Assembly: GCF_003248505.1 (NCBI RefSeq)
Contig: NZ_QFOA01000034.1
Location: forward strand, 1-34,041
Source of the DNA: Sphingobium sp.
GTDB lineage: Bacteria; Pseudomonadota; Alphaproteobacteria; Sphingomonadales; Sphingomonadaceae
Length of the DNA stretch: 34,041 nt
Direction: 5' to 3'
Below, piece by piece: positions 1 to 7,484 of the stretch (position 1 is the first letter of the stretch; every line of letters starts with the position of its first letter). The notes below the pieces were generated by a model. The model was not told where the DNA came from. It was given only the letters and a program-made list of their open reading frames with translations, and did no database searches. Both the position numbers and the translations under genes were made by a program.

Positions 1-151
1 CGTCAAGGTGCTGGACGGCCCGTTCGCCAGCTTCAACGGCGTGGTCGAGGAACTGGATTTCGAAAAGAACCGGGTCAAGGTGTCGGTGTCGATCTTCGGT
101 CGCGCCACCCCGGTCGAACTGGATTTCGAGCAGGTCGAACTGTCGAAATGA
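1..151 (+). CDS. nusG: Transcription termination/antitermination protein NusG, C-terminal end (partial)
   Basis: The window opens inside this gene; the last 49 codons are read in frame from base 2 to the TGA at 149-151. The fragment is the KOW domain of NusG: it begins VKVLDGPFASFNG, the usual KOW core with its conserved Gly and Phe-Asn-Gly turn, and continues through a FGRATPVELDF segment typical of bacterial NusG C-termini. NusG binds RNA polymerase through its N-terminal domain (outside the window), while the KOW domain contacts Rho or ribosomal protein S10. The following rplK-rplA genes give the common nusG-rplK-rplA order, which supports the call. Only the 3' end is visible, so the integrity of the rest cannot be judged. 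Confidence 0.95.
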   Translation, partial: VKVLDGPFASFNGVVEELDFEKNRVKVSVSIFGRATPVELDFEQVELSK

Positions 152-187
152 GGATTTCGGGCTGAACGGCCCGGAACACAGGCGGGA

Positions 188-205
188 GGAGGCCCTAAGG
201 CCTCC
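188..205 (+). promoter_or_regulatory. Hairpin in the nusG-rplK intergenic leader
   Basis: A perfect 7-bp stem (GGAGGCC, 188-194, against GGCCTCC, 199-205) with a 4-base loop lies in the 121-bp gap between nusG and rplK. No T-run follows, so it is unlikely to be a simple terminator. In other bacteria this leader carries the L1 binding site through which L1 represses rplK-rplA. I could not match it to the 23S rRNA L1 site, so regulation by L1 is only a suggestion; processing or partial termination is also possible. Confidence 0.35.
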
Positions 206-272
206 GCATGGACCGCTAAACTTGAACCGGACGCGCCCTTACCCGGCGTGTCCAGCAACAGAGTGAGTGACA

Positions 273-704
273 ATGGCCAAGAAGATTACGGGCTATATCA
301 AGCTCCAGGTGCCCGCTGGAGCCGCCAACCCCTCGCCGCCGATCGGCCCTGCTTTGGGTCAGCGCGGCGTCAACATCATGGAATTCTGCAAGGCGTTCAA
401 CGCGTCGACGGAAAAGATGGAAAAGGGCACCCCGCTGCCGACCATCATCACCGTCTATGCGGACCGTTCGTTCACCTTCGTGACGAAGATGCCGCCTGCC
501 ACCTACCTCATCAAGAAGGCTGCGAACCTCAAGTCCGGTTCGAAGGAACCCGGCAAGGTTTCGGGCGGCAAGATCAGCCGCTCGCAGTTGGCCGAGATCG
601 CGCAGACCAAGATGCCCGACCTCAATGCCAACGACATCGACGCGGCGACGAAGATCATCGAAGGCTCCGCTCGCGCGATGGGCCTCGAAGTGGTGGAGGG
701 TTAA
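273..704 (+). CDS. rplK: 50S ribosomal protein L11
   Basis: The 143-residue protein has the full length of bacterial L11 and begins MAKKITGYIKLQVPAG. It carries the N-terminal proline-rich segment (PSPPIGPALGQRGVNIM) and the C-terminal RNA-binding domain that includes the SG-x-KI region. L11 binds the GTPase-associated region of 23S rRNA with L10 and is needed for stringent-response signalling by RelA. I chose the ATG at 273 over the in-frame GTG at 267 because it gives the standard MAKK start and the standard length, with a purine-rich GAGTGAG just upstream. It lies 121 bp after nusG and 4 bp before rplA, so it is almost certainly co-transcribed with rplA. Confidence 0.98.
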   Translation: MAKKITGYIKLQVPAGAANPSPPIGPALGQRGVNIMEFCKAFNASTEKMEKGTPLPTIITVYADRSFTFVTKMPPATYLIKKAANLKSGSKEPGKVSGGKISRSQLAEIAQTKMPDLNANDIDAATKIIEGSARAMGLEVVEG

Positions 705-708
705 GACC

Positions 709-1407
709 ATGGCAAAGCTGACCAAGAAGGCGAAGGCCCTGGCGACCGCGATCGACCGCGAGAAGCTGCACGGCGTCGATGAGGCCCTGGGTCTCGTCAA
801 GACCCACGCGACCGCCAAGTTCGACGAAAGCGTCGAGATCGCGATCAACCTGGGCGTCGACCCCCGCCATGCCGACCAGATGGTCCGTGGCGTCGTGACC
901 CTGCCCGCAGGCACCGGCAAGGACGTGCGCGTTGCCGTGTTCGCCCGCGGCGACAAGGCCGAAGCGGCCAAGGCCGCAGGCGCCGACATCGTGGGTGCCG
1001 AAGACCTGCTCGATTCGATCCAGGCCGGCAACATCGACTTCCAGCGCGTGATCGCCACTCCCGACATGATGGGTCTGGTCGGTCGTCTGGGTAAGGTGCT
1101 GGGCCCCAAGGGCCTGATGCCGAACCCGAAGCTGGGCACCGTCACCCCGAACGTCGCCGAAGCGGTCAAGGCTGCCAAGGGCGGCCAGATCGAATTCCGC
1201 GTCGAAAAAGCCGGCATCATCCACGCGGGCCTGGGCAAGACCAGCTTCGCACCGGAAGACCTGCGCAAGAATTTCGATGCATTCGTCGACGCTATCGTCA
1301 AGGCGAAGCCGTCGGGTTCGAAGGGCAAATATGTCCGCAAGATCGCCCTGTCGTCTTCGATGGGTCCGGGCGTGAAGGTCGACGTGGCGGAAGTCGCTTC
1401 GGTCTGA
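709..1407 (+). CDS. rplA: 50S ribosomal protein L1
   Basis: A 232-residue protein starting MAKLTKKAKALATAI, the usual size of bacterial L1. The conserved central segment with MMGLVGRLGKVLGPKGLMP (about residues 122-140) and the PNPKLGTVT motif mark the L1 family. L1 forms the mobile stalk at the ribosomal E site and, in many bacteria, represses its own operon by binding the leader mRNA. The ATG at 709 is preceded by GGAGG at 696-700, inside the end of rplK, and sits 4 bases after the rplK stop, which indicates translational coupling. A longer in-frame reading upstream would overlap rplK and is not needed. A hairpin with a T-rich tail follows the stop. Confidence 0.98.
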   Translation: MAKLTKKAKALATAIDREKLHGVDEALGLVKTHATAKFDESVEIAINLGVDPRHADQMVRGVVTLPAGTGKDVRVAVFARGDKAEAAKAAGADIVGAEDLLDSIQAGNIDFQRVIATPDMMGLVGRLGKVLGPKGLMPNPKLGTVTPNVAEAVKAAKGGQIEFRVEKAGIIHAGLGKTSFAPEDLRKNFDAFVDAIVKAKPSGSKGKYVRKIALSSSMGPGVKVDVAEVASV

Positions 1408-1430
1408 CCCGCTGACATAAAAGTCGAAGG

Positions 1431-1480
1431 GGCCGCTTTCCCTCCTTGCGGGGGAAGGCGGCCTTCTTATTTTTCTCTTT
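1431..1480 (+). terminator. Rho-independent terminator after rplA
   Basis: A GC-rich imperfect hairpin starts with GGCCGC at 1431 and returns with GGCGGCC near 1457-1463, with pyrimidine-rich and purine-rich inner arms pairing through a small bulge. It is followed by a T-rich tail (1464-1480). This fits termination of the rplK-rplA transcript. The stem begins about 24 bp past the rplA stop. Confidence 0.8.
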
Positions 1481-1484
1481 ACCG

Positions 1485-1632
1485 CCGTTTCCGTTCCGGA
1501 AACGGTGTCGAGCCACCGGCTCGCAAGAAGGGGGACACCCCTCACTGGCACAAGCCAGTCCCCCTCCCTTCACGGGAGGATTTGGAACCGGAGGAGTGAC
1601 CTCCCTCCGGGCTTTCGCCAACGGCGAAAAGC
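1485..1632. repeat. Run of six adjacent small inverted repeats before the helicase gene
   Basis: Six short inverted repeats follow one another: CCGTTTCCG/CGGAAACGG (1485-1505, 9 bp, perfect); CGAGCC/GGCTCG (1509-1523); ACTGGC/GCCAGT (1544-1559), flanked by GGGGG (1530-1534) and CCCCC (1560-1564); CCTCCC/GGGAGG (1563-1579); CCGGAGG/CCTCCGG (1588-1610); and TTTCGCC/GGCGAAA (1613-1629). The stretch has no coding gene that I can support. It could be the structured 5' leader of the DEAD-box helicase mRNA, or an intergenic repeat element of the kind scattered in sphingomonad genomes. Which of these it is cannot be told from one copy. Confidence 0.55.
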
Positions 1633-1695
1633 ATGAACGGTCTTTACGTATCCGTCGGGAATGGCGGGTCGCTTTTACCGATGGAATACAAGAAC

Positions 1696-3426
1696 ATGGC
1701 TTTTGATAATCTCCCCTCCCTCCTGTCCCAGGCACTGACCGCCAAGGGGTATGAGGCGCTGACCCCCGTCCAGTCCGAAGTCACGCAGGAAGAAGCGCAC
1801 GGACGCGACCTGCTGGTGTCGGCACAGACCGGATCGGGCAAGACCGTCGCCTTCGGCCTTGCCATGGCGACCGAACTGCTGGGCAGCAGCGACAGCCTGC
1901 CCCCGCCGCGCCAGCCGCTGGCGCTGGTGATCGCGCCGACGCGCGAGCTGGCATTGCAGGTCAGCCGCGAGCTGGAATGGCTCTACGGGGCGGCGCGCGC
2001 CCGGATCGCCACCTGCGTGGGCGGCATGGACGCCGCCAAGGAACGCCGCAACCTGAACCACGGCACGCACATCGTCGTCGGCACGCCGGGACGCCTGCGC
2101 GACCATCTGGAGCGCGGCGCGCTCGACCTGTCGGCGATCCGCACCGTCGTGCTCGACGAAGCGGACGAGATGCTCGACATGGGCTTCCGCGAGGATCTGG
2201 AAGGCATTCTCGACAGCGCGCCCGACGGTCGTCGCACGCTGCTCTTCTCCGCAACGATGCCCAAGCCCATCGTAGCGCTCGCCAAGCGTTATCAGAAGGA
2301 TGCGCTGCGTATCTCCACGATGAGCGAGGAGCGCGGCCATGGCGACATCAGCTATCAGGCGGTGACGGTCGCGCCGTCCGACATCGAAAATGCGGTGGTG
2401 AACCTGCTGCGTTATCACGAAGCGGAAACGGCGATGCTGTTCTGCGCGACCCGCGACAATGTACGGCACCTGCACGCCAGCCTGACCGAGCGCGGCTTCG
2501 CCGTCGTCGCGCTGTCGGGCGAGCATAGCCAGAACGAGCGCAACCAGGCGCTTCAGGCGCTGCGCGACAAGCGGGCGCGGGTGTGCGTGGCGACCGACGT
2601 GGCGGCACGCGGCATCGACCTGCCCTCGCTCAGCCTCGTCGTCCATGTCGAACTGCCCCGCGACGCCGAAACCATGCAGCACCGGTCGGGCCGCACCGGG
2701 CGTGCGGGCAAGAAGGGGACGGCGGTGCTGATCGTCCCCTACCCCCGTCGCCGCCGCGTGGAATCGATGCTGCGCGGCGCGAAGATCCCGGTCGAATGGG
2801 GCACCCCGCCCAGCAAGGAAGCGATCCTCGAACAGGATAATGCCCGCCTGCGCGCCTCCCTGATGGAACGGGCGGAGCTGGACGAGGCGGACTGGGCGCT
2901 GGGTGCGGAACTGCTGGCGGACAAGAGCCCCAAGGAAATCGCGGCGATGCTGGTGCGCAGCGCCCGCGCCGCGCTGCCCGCGCCAGAGGAATTGCTGGAC
3001 CGCAGCGAAGCGCCCGTGCGCAGCGAAGGACCGCGTCCGGGGTTCGAGGACACGCAATGGTTCCGCATGGACATCGGTCGCAACCAGAATGCCGATCCGC
3101 GCTGGATCCTGCCGTTGATCTGCCGCCGGGGCCATGTGTCGCGACAGGATATCGGAGCGATCCGCATCACCGCGAGCGAGACGATGTTCGAAATCCCCAA
3201 GGCGATCGCCAGCCGCTTCATCGCGGCGGTCAAGCGCACGGGCCAGGCGAGCGACGAGGGCGCGGACGTGGCGTTCGAAGCCGTGGACGGCGCGCCGCGC
3301 GAGCAGGCGCGCGAAAACCGGCGCCAGGGCGGGCGGCCCAACGATCGCGGCCCGCGCCCCGGTGGCTATGCCCCCCGCCCCTTCAAGGGCGGCGGCGGGC
3401 GCAAGGGGCCGCCCCGCGGCCGCTGA
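1696..3426 (+). CDS. DEAD-box RNA helicase with DbpA-type RNA-binding domain
   Basis: A 576-residue ATP-dependent RNA helicase. All core motifs are present: a Q-motif region ending LTPVQ, Walker A AQTGSGKT (residues 43-50), PTRELALQ, TPGR, DEAD (154-157), SAT, the ATDVAARGIDLP motif and HRSGRTGRAG from residue 329. Residues about 450-515 match the DbpA/CsdA RNA-binding fold (FRMDIGRNQNADPRWILP and onward), and the tail is rich in Arg and Gly, as in RNA-annealing helicases. Likely roles are ribosome assembly or cold-temperature RNA unwinding. I chose the ATG at 1696 (MAFDNLP) for its fit to the family; in-frame ATGs at 1633 and 1681 are alternatives, since no start has a strong ribosome binding site. 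The long structured leader upstream may control expression. Confidence 0.93.
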   Translation: MAFDNLPSLLSQALTAKGYEALTPVQSEVTQEEAHGRDLLVSAQTGSGKTVAFGLAMATELLGSSDSLPPPRQPLALVIAPTRELALQVSRELEWLYGAARARIATCVGGMDAAKERRNLNHGTHIVVGTPGRLRDHLERGALDLSAIRTVVLDEADEMLDMGFREDLEGILDSAPDGRRTLLFSATMPKPIVALAKRYQKDALRISTMSEERGHGDISYQAVTVAPSDIENAVVNLLRYHEAETAMLFCATRDNVRHLHASLTERGFAVVALSGEHSQNERNQALQALRDKRARVCVATDVAARGIDLPSLSLVVHVELPRDAETMQHRSGRTGRAGKKGTAVLIVPYPRRRRVESMLRGAKIPVEWGTPPSKEAILEQDNARLRASLMERAELDEADWALGAELLADKSPKEIAAMLVRSARAALPAPEELLDRSEAPVRSEGPRPGFEDTQWFRMDIGRNQNADPRWILPLICRRGHVSRQDIGAIRITASETMFEIPKAIASRFIAAVKRTGQASDEGADVAFEAVDGAPREQARENRRQGGRPNDRGPRPGGYAPRPFKGGGGRKGPPRGR

Positions 3427-3480
3427 TCTGACCTTTCAGACAGGCTAGGAGCGAAAGGGCCGCTCGTTCATTCCGATGGG

Positions 3481-5019
3481 ATGAGCGATGGCCCTTTTCT
3501 CGTTCCGGTGCTGGGCGACCAGCTAAGCCACGATCTTGCATCGCTGCGCGCGGTGGACAGGGACGGTGCGGTCGTCCTGATGATGGAGGTCGCCGACGAG
3601 ACGACCTATGTGAAGCATCACAAGGCCAAGATCGCCTTCATCCTGTCGGCCATGCGCCATCATGCCGAGGCGCTGCGCAAGGACGGGTGGACGGTCGATT
3701 ATGTGGTGCTGGACGATCGCGCCAACAGCGGCTCCTTCACCGGCGAGGTGGCGCGGGCCGTGGAGCGGCATCGGCCCCGTGCCATTCACGTCACCGAGGC
3801 GGGCGAATGGCGCGTGCGCGCGATGCTGGACAGTTGGACCGACCGCTTCGATTGTCCCGTGACCATCCATGAGGACGACCGTTTCCTGTGCTCCCATGCC
3901 GAATTCGACAGCTGGGCGGCGGCCCGCAAGCAGATGCGCATGGAGTTTTTCTATCGCGACATGCGGCGCAGGACCGGACTGCTGCTGGACGCGAATGGGC
4001 AGCCGGAGGGCGGACAGTGGAACTACGACGCGGAAAATCGCAAGCCCGCGCCGGGCCGCGACCTGTTGATGCCGCAGCCGATCCGTTTTCGCCCCGATGC
4101 CGTGACGAAGGCGGTGATCGACATGGTCGCGGAGCGTTTTGCCGATCATATCGGCCGCCTCGACCTCTTCCACTTTGCCGTGACGCGGGAGGAAGCGCTG
4201 CGTCAGCAGAAGCGCTTCCTCGATGAGGCGCTGCCGCGCTTCGGCGATTATCAGGACGCGATGCTGACCGGTGAGCCGTTCCTGTGGCATTCCATCCTGT
4301 CGCCTTACATCAACGCCGGGCTGCTCGACCCGCTGGCGCTGTGTCGCGCGGTGGAGGAGCGCTATCGCGCGGGCAAGGTGCCGCTCAACTGCGCGGAAGG
4401 CTTCATCCGGCAGATCATCGGCTGGCGCGAATTCGTACGCGGGGTCTATTGGCACGAAGGGCCCGATTACGGCGCGCGCAATGCGCTGGGTGCGAAACGC
4501 GACCTGCCGGGCTTTTACTGGACGGGCGAAACCGACATGCATTGCATGGCGGAGGCGATCGGACAGACCATCGACCATGCCTACGCCCATCATATCCAGC
4601 GACTGATGATCACCGGCAATTTCGCCCTGATCGCCGGAATCGATCCGCATCAGGTCCATGTGTGGTATCTGGAAGTCTATGCCGATGCCTATGAGTGGGT
4701 CGAAATGCCCAATGTCGTGGGCATGAGCCAGTTCGCCGACGGCGGCCTGCTGGGGTCCAAACCCTATGCGGCGGGCGGCGCTTATATCAACCGGATGTCG
4801 GATTATTGCCGAGGGTGCCGTTATGACGTGAAGAAGCGGGTGGGCGAGGACGCATGCCCGTTCAATGCGCTCTATTGGGACTTCATCGCCCGCAACGCCC
4901 GGACGCTGGCGCGCAACCCGCGTATGGCGATGCCCTATCGCAACTGGGATCGGATGAAGGAGGAAGACCGGGTCGCCACGCGGGAGCAGGCAGCCCGGTT
5001 CCTCGACGCCCTGCGTTAG
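3481..5019 (+). CDS. FeS-type bacterial cryptochrome/(6-4) photolyase
   Basis: A 512-residue member of the deoxyribodipyrimidine photolyase-related family (FeS-BCP, COG3046), whose studied member is Agrobacterium PhrB, a (6-4) photolyase. Four cysteines at positions 355, 443, 446 and 459 have the spacing expected for the [4Fe-4S] ligands, including the CRGC pair near the C-terminus. The N-terminal part (about 1-130) is the Rossmann-like antenna domain and starts with VPVLGDQLS, the usual opening. The C-terminal part binds FAD. Inferred job: light-driven repair of UV (6-4) lesions, with an 8-ribityllumazine-type antenna as in PhrB. The gene stands alone. Its stop overlaps the stop of the convergent antiporter gene by 4 bp. 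There is no strong ribosome binding site directly before the ATG. Confidence 0.93.
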   Translation: MSDGPFLVPVLGDQLSHDLASLRAVDRDGAVVLMMEVADETTYVKHHKAKIAFILSAMRHHAEALRKDGWTVDYVVLDDRANSGSFTGEVARAVERHRPRAIHVTEAGEWRVRAMLDSWTDRFDCPVTIHEDDRFLCSHAEFDSWAAARKQMRMEFFYRDMRRRTGLLLDANGQPEGGQWNYDAENRKPAPGRDLLMPQPIRFRPDAVTKAVIDMVAERFADHIGRLDLFHFAVTREEALRQQKRFLDEALPRFGDYQDAMLTGEPFLWHSILSPYINAGLLDPLALCRAVEERYRAGKVPLNCAEGFIRQIIGWREFVRGVYWHEGPDYGARNALGAKRDLPGFYWTGETDMHCMAEAIGQTIDHAYAHHIQRLMITGNFALIAGIDPHQVHVWYLEVYADAYEWVEMPNVVGMSQFADGGLLGSKPYAAGGAYINRMSDYCRGCRYDVKKRVGEDACPFNALYWDFIARNARTLARNPRMAMPYRNWDRMKEEDRVATREQAARFLDALR

Positions 5020-6647
5020 ATCGCGCCGCAGAGCGTCAGCATCCGCGCCGCCAGTTCGCGCTCGCCCATGACGATGTAGGGGACGCCGAGCGATTCCAGA
5101 TGCGCCACCTCCGCGTCGCTGTGGGCGCGGGCGATGACGGTGAGCGTGGGGTTAAGATGCCGGGCATGTTCGTGGATCGCCCCGCCCTCGAACCCTTCGG
5201 GCACGGCGATCAGCATGTTGCGCGCTTCGCCGATGTTGGCCGCGCGCAGATGCCGGTCCTCCATCGCGTTGCCGCGCACCACGACATGGCCCGCTTCACC
5301 CGCTTCTTCCGCCTTTTCCTTGTCATCCTCCATGACGACGAAGTGGACGCCCTTTTCGGCGAGGCGGGCGGCGATGAGCTTGCCGACGCGACCGTAGCCC
5401 ACAAGGATCGTGTGGCCCATATTCTGCGCCACCTGCCGATCGGCGGCGGAGGGCTCGTCCTCATCCTTGCGGTGATCGCGCACGATCATCGAGAAGAGAA
5501 TGGGGTTGAGGAAAATCGACACCATCGCGCCCGCCAGGATCAAATCGCGCGCATCGGCGGGCAGGACGCCAAGGCCGGTGCCCAGCGACGCCAGGATGAA
5601 GGAGAATTCGCCGATCTGCGCCAGGCTGGCGGCGATGGTGAGCGCCGTGACATTGGGATGGCCGAACGCGCGCACGATGCCCCAGGCCGCGATCGACTTG
5701 CCGATGACGATGATGAGGACGGTGGCGAGCAGCGGCAGCGGATGCTCCACCACGATGGACGGGTTGAAGAGCATCCCGACCGACACGAAGAAGAGCACGG
5801 CGAACGCATCGCGCAGCGGCAGCGTTTCTTCCGTCGCGCGGCGACTGAGCGGAGTTTCGCCAAGGATCATGCCTGCGAAAAAAGCGCCGAGCGCGAACGA
5901 CACGTCGAACACATAGGCCGCCCCGAACGCTACACCGAGCGCGATGGCGAGGACCGCAAGACGGAACAGCTCGCGCGATCCGGTGTGGACGACCCAGTGC
6001 AGCGCCCAGGGGATGATGCGGCGGCCCACCACCATCATCACCGCCACGAACCCGGCGACCTTGAGCAACGTCGCGATCAGCGGCGCGAGCAGGGCGGATG
6101 CCCCTGCCCCGTCCGCATTGTTCATGACGGCGGCGAGCGCGGGCAGCAGGACGAGCGCAAGGACCATCACCAGATCCTCGACGATGAGCCAGCCCACGGC
6201 GATCCGTCCCCTCCGCGTGTCGACAAGGTCCGCTCCCTGCAAGGCGCGCAGCAGCACCACCGTGCTCGCGACCGAGAGCGCGAGGCCGAAGACGAGGCCG
6301 CCCATCATCGGCCAGCCCATGAGGTGAGCCAGCCCCATGCCCATCAACGTCGCCACAGCGATCTGGACCAGGGCCCCTGGAACCGCGATCTTGCGAACCG
6401 ACAGCAAGTCCTTGAAAGAGAAATGCAGCCCCACCCCGAACATCAGCAGGATGACGCCGATTTCAGCCAATTCGTTGGCAAGCCCTGCGTCGGCGACGAA
6501 GCCGGGGGTGAAAGGGCCGACGAGAATGCCGGCGATGAGATAGCCGACCAGCGGCGACAGCTTCAGCCGATGGGCGATGGACCCCATGACGAAGGCGACG
6601 ACGAGGCCCGCGACGATCGTTCCAATGAGGGGAGTATGATGGGGCAT
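5016..6647 (-). CDS. ybaL: Monovalent cation:proton antiporter, YbaL/KefB family
   Basis: A 543-residue membrane protein of the CPA2 family. The first 380 or so residues form about 12 hydrophobic segments of the Na/H exchanger fold, and a cytosolic TrkA-N NAD-binding domain follows, with the GYGRVGKLIA dinucleotide motif near residue 407. The length is close to E. coli YbaL (558), and the TrkA-N domain without a long C-terminal extension fits YbaL better than KefB/KefC. Expected function: K+/H+ exchange gated by a nucleotide or glutathione-type ligand, which is inferred from the family. I chose the ATG at 6647 (MPHHTPLIG); an upstream extension of 13 residues is polar and unlikely. Two small membrane-protein genes lie just upstream on the same strand. 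Confidence 0.9.
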   Translation of the reverse strand: MPHHTPLIGTIVAGLVVAFVMGSIAHRLKLSPLVGYLIAGILVGPFTPGFVADAGLANELAEIGVILLMFGVGLHFSFKDLLSVRKIAVPGALVQIAVATLMGMGLAHLMGWPMMGGLVFGLALSVASTVVLLRALQGADLVDTRRGRIAVGWLIVEDLVMVLALVLLPALAAVMNNADGAGASALLAPLIATLLKVAGFVAVMMVVGRRIIPWALHWVVHTGSRELFRLAVLAIALGVAFGAAYVFDVSFALGAFFAGMILGETPLSRRATEETLPLRDAFAVLFFVSVGMLFNPSIVVEHPLPLLATVLIIVIGKSIAAWGIVRAFGHPNVTALTIAASLAQIGEFSFILASLGTGLGVLPADARDLILAGAMVSIFLNPILFSMIVRDHRKDEDEPSAADRQVAQNMGHTILVGYGRVGKLIAARLAEKGVHFVVMEDDKEKAEEAGEAGHVVVRGNAMEDRHLRAANIGEARNMLIAVPEGFEGGAIHEHARHLNPTLTVIARAHSDAEVAHLESLGVPYIVMGERELAARMLTLCGAI

Positions 6648-6712
6648 GGTGAAATCTGTTTCTCTTCGGATCGACCGGACGCGCATCGCTGCGCGCCCGG
6701 CCCATGTTCAAT

Positions 6713-6847
6713 TCACTCCACGACGCTCGTCAGGGTCATGGACAGGATAGCGGCTGCGGCGGCGAGGCCGGTCATGACTGCGGGCATGAACCACCAGGGC
6801 GGACGACGCCGGGGGCGTTCGTCCAACGGATCATCGTCAAGGGGCAT
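6713..6847 (-). CDS. Small membrane protein (44 aa), unknown function
   Basis: A very short gene not matched to any family. It has an excellent ribosome binding site (AGGAGGGA, ending 4 bases before the ATG), a full open frame and a TGA stop. The protein starts MPLDDDPLDERPRRRPPWWF, an acidic then basic, Pro- and Trp-rich head. It continues with one hydrophobic segment from about residue 20 to 40 (MPAVMTGLAAAAAILSMTL) and ends SVVE. This reads as a single-pass inner-membrane peptide with a charged cytosolic head. It sits 57 bp after the 130-residue gene and 65 bp before the antiporter gene, all on the same strand, so the three may be co-transcribed. Function is unknown; a small partner of one of the neighbouring membrane proteins is only a guess. 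Confidence 0.7.
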   Translation of the reverse strand: MPLDDDPLDERPRRRPPWWFMPAVMTGLAAAAAILSMTLTSVVE

Positions 6848-6904
6848 CGTGTCCCTCCTTTGAACCGACGGAAGCCCGCCGGTAGGCGAGCGGTTCCCGA
6901 ATCG

Positions 6905-7297
6905 TCAGGCGGCAGGCGGCGGGGCGCGGGATCGGCCGACGCGCATCCGTGCGACAGCGATGTGGACAGGTGCGCGGCATATGCGGGCAATCATCGGCGC
7001 AGCCGCGCGACCGGCGAAAACGAGCGCGGGGAGCAGGAGGATGGCGGCGGGGGGCGCAACTTTCCTGTCCGGCAAACGATCCGCCATCGCGACGGCGCGC
7101 GACTGAGGGCGCGTCCTGAGCGCCACGTCGCTGGTCGCGGGATTGAAAGCGGAACCGCGCGTCCGGCTCAATGGCGGCCCGAGCGGGGCGAGAGCGGACA
7201 GCAAAGTGACGGCGATCAGCATCCAGAGCGCAACGAAAATCGCGGTGCGGTGGCCTGCCCCGCTTTCCTTCCGCCGGTCTGCATCGCTATGCTGCAT
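6905..7297 (-). CDS. Hypothetical membrane protein (130 aa)
   Basis: I do not recognise the family. The protein starts MQHSDADRRKESG, has a clear transmembrane segment at about residues 19-39 (AIFVALWMLIAVTLLSALAP), then a conserved-looking loop (SRTRGSAFNPATSDVALRTR) and a second hydrophobic stretch (AAILLLPALVFAGRAA). The tail is basic and Pro/Ala-rich. I chose the ATG at 7297 rather than 7309 because GGGAG lies at the right distance upstream. The N- and C-terminal ends would both be cytosolic if the two segments form a hairpin. It heads a minus-strand run with the 44-codon gene and the antiporter gene, and is divergent from rplU with 187 bp between the start codons. Confidence 0.65.
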   Translation of the reverse strand: MQHSDADRRKESGAGHRTAIFVALWMLIAVTLLSALAPLGPPLSRTRGSAFNPATSDVALRTRPQSRAVAMADRLPDRKVAPPAAILLLPALVFAGRAAAPMIARICRAPVHIAVARMRVGRSRAPPPAA

Positions 7298-7376
7298 CGT
7301 CACTCCCATATCGCCTGTTTAGGCAGATAAGAGGCCGGTCCCGACAAAACCAGCCCGCAAAACCCCGCCGCATCGG

Positions 7377-7405
7377 TTGACAGGTCCGTATCATTCCACT
7401 AACGG
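7377..7405 (+). promoter_or_regulatory. Probable sigma-70 promoter of rplU-rpmA
   Basis: A perfect TTGACA (7377-7382) is followed after 17 bases by TAACGG (7400-7405), a weak but acceptable -10 element. Transcription would begin about 70 bases before the rplU ATG, leaving room for the two leader hairpins at 7428-7463. The position and the intact -35 make this the best promoter candidate in the gap. Confidence 0.55.
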
Positions 7406-7427
7406 GCCACATTCCCGCGCGGGTCGA

Positions 7428-7463
7428 GAGGATTTGCTCCTCGATGATCTGCGTAAAGCAGAT
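7428..7463 (+). promoter_or_regulatory. Two small hairpins in the rplU leader
   Basis: Two perfect inverted repeats stand 4 bases apart: GAGGA/TCCTC (7428-7442, 5-base loop) and ATCTGC/GCAGAT (7447-7463, 5-base loop). They lie between the inferred transcription start and the rplU ATG at 7485, where ribosomal-protein autoregulatory structures are usually found. Binding by L21 is not demonstrated and is only suggested by location. Confidence 0.4.
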
Positions 7464-7484
7464 TTGAACGAGAAGAGACAAGCC

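Noticed and set aside
1633..1695. Extended N-terminus of the DEAD-box helicase starting at 1633
   Set aside because: The additional 21 residues are not like helicase N-termini, and the start falls at the edge of the hairpin cluster. The ATG at 1696 gives the family-typical MAFDNLP.
4854..6863. Long open plus-strand frame (669 codons) opposite the antiporter gene
   Set aside because: It lies antisense to a clearly recognisable YbaL-type gene. Its translation is rich in Arg, His and Asp without any domain, as expected from the mirror frame of GC-rich coding DNA.
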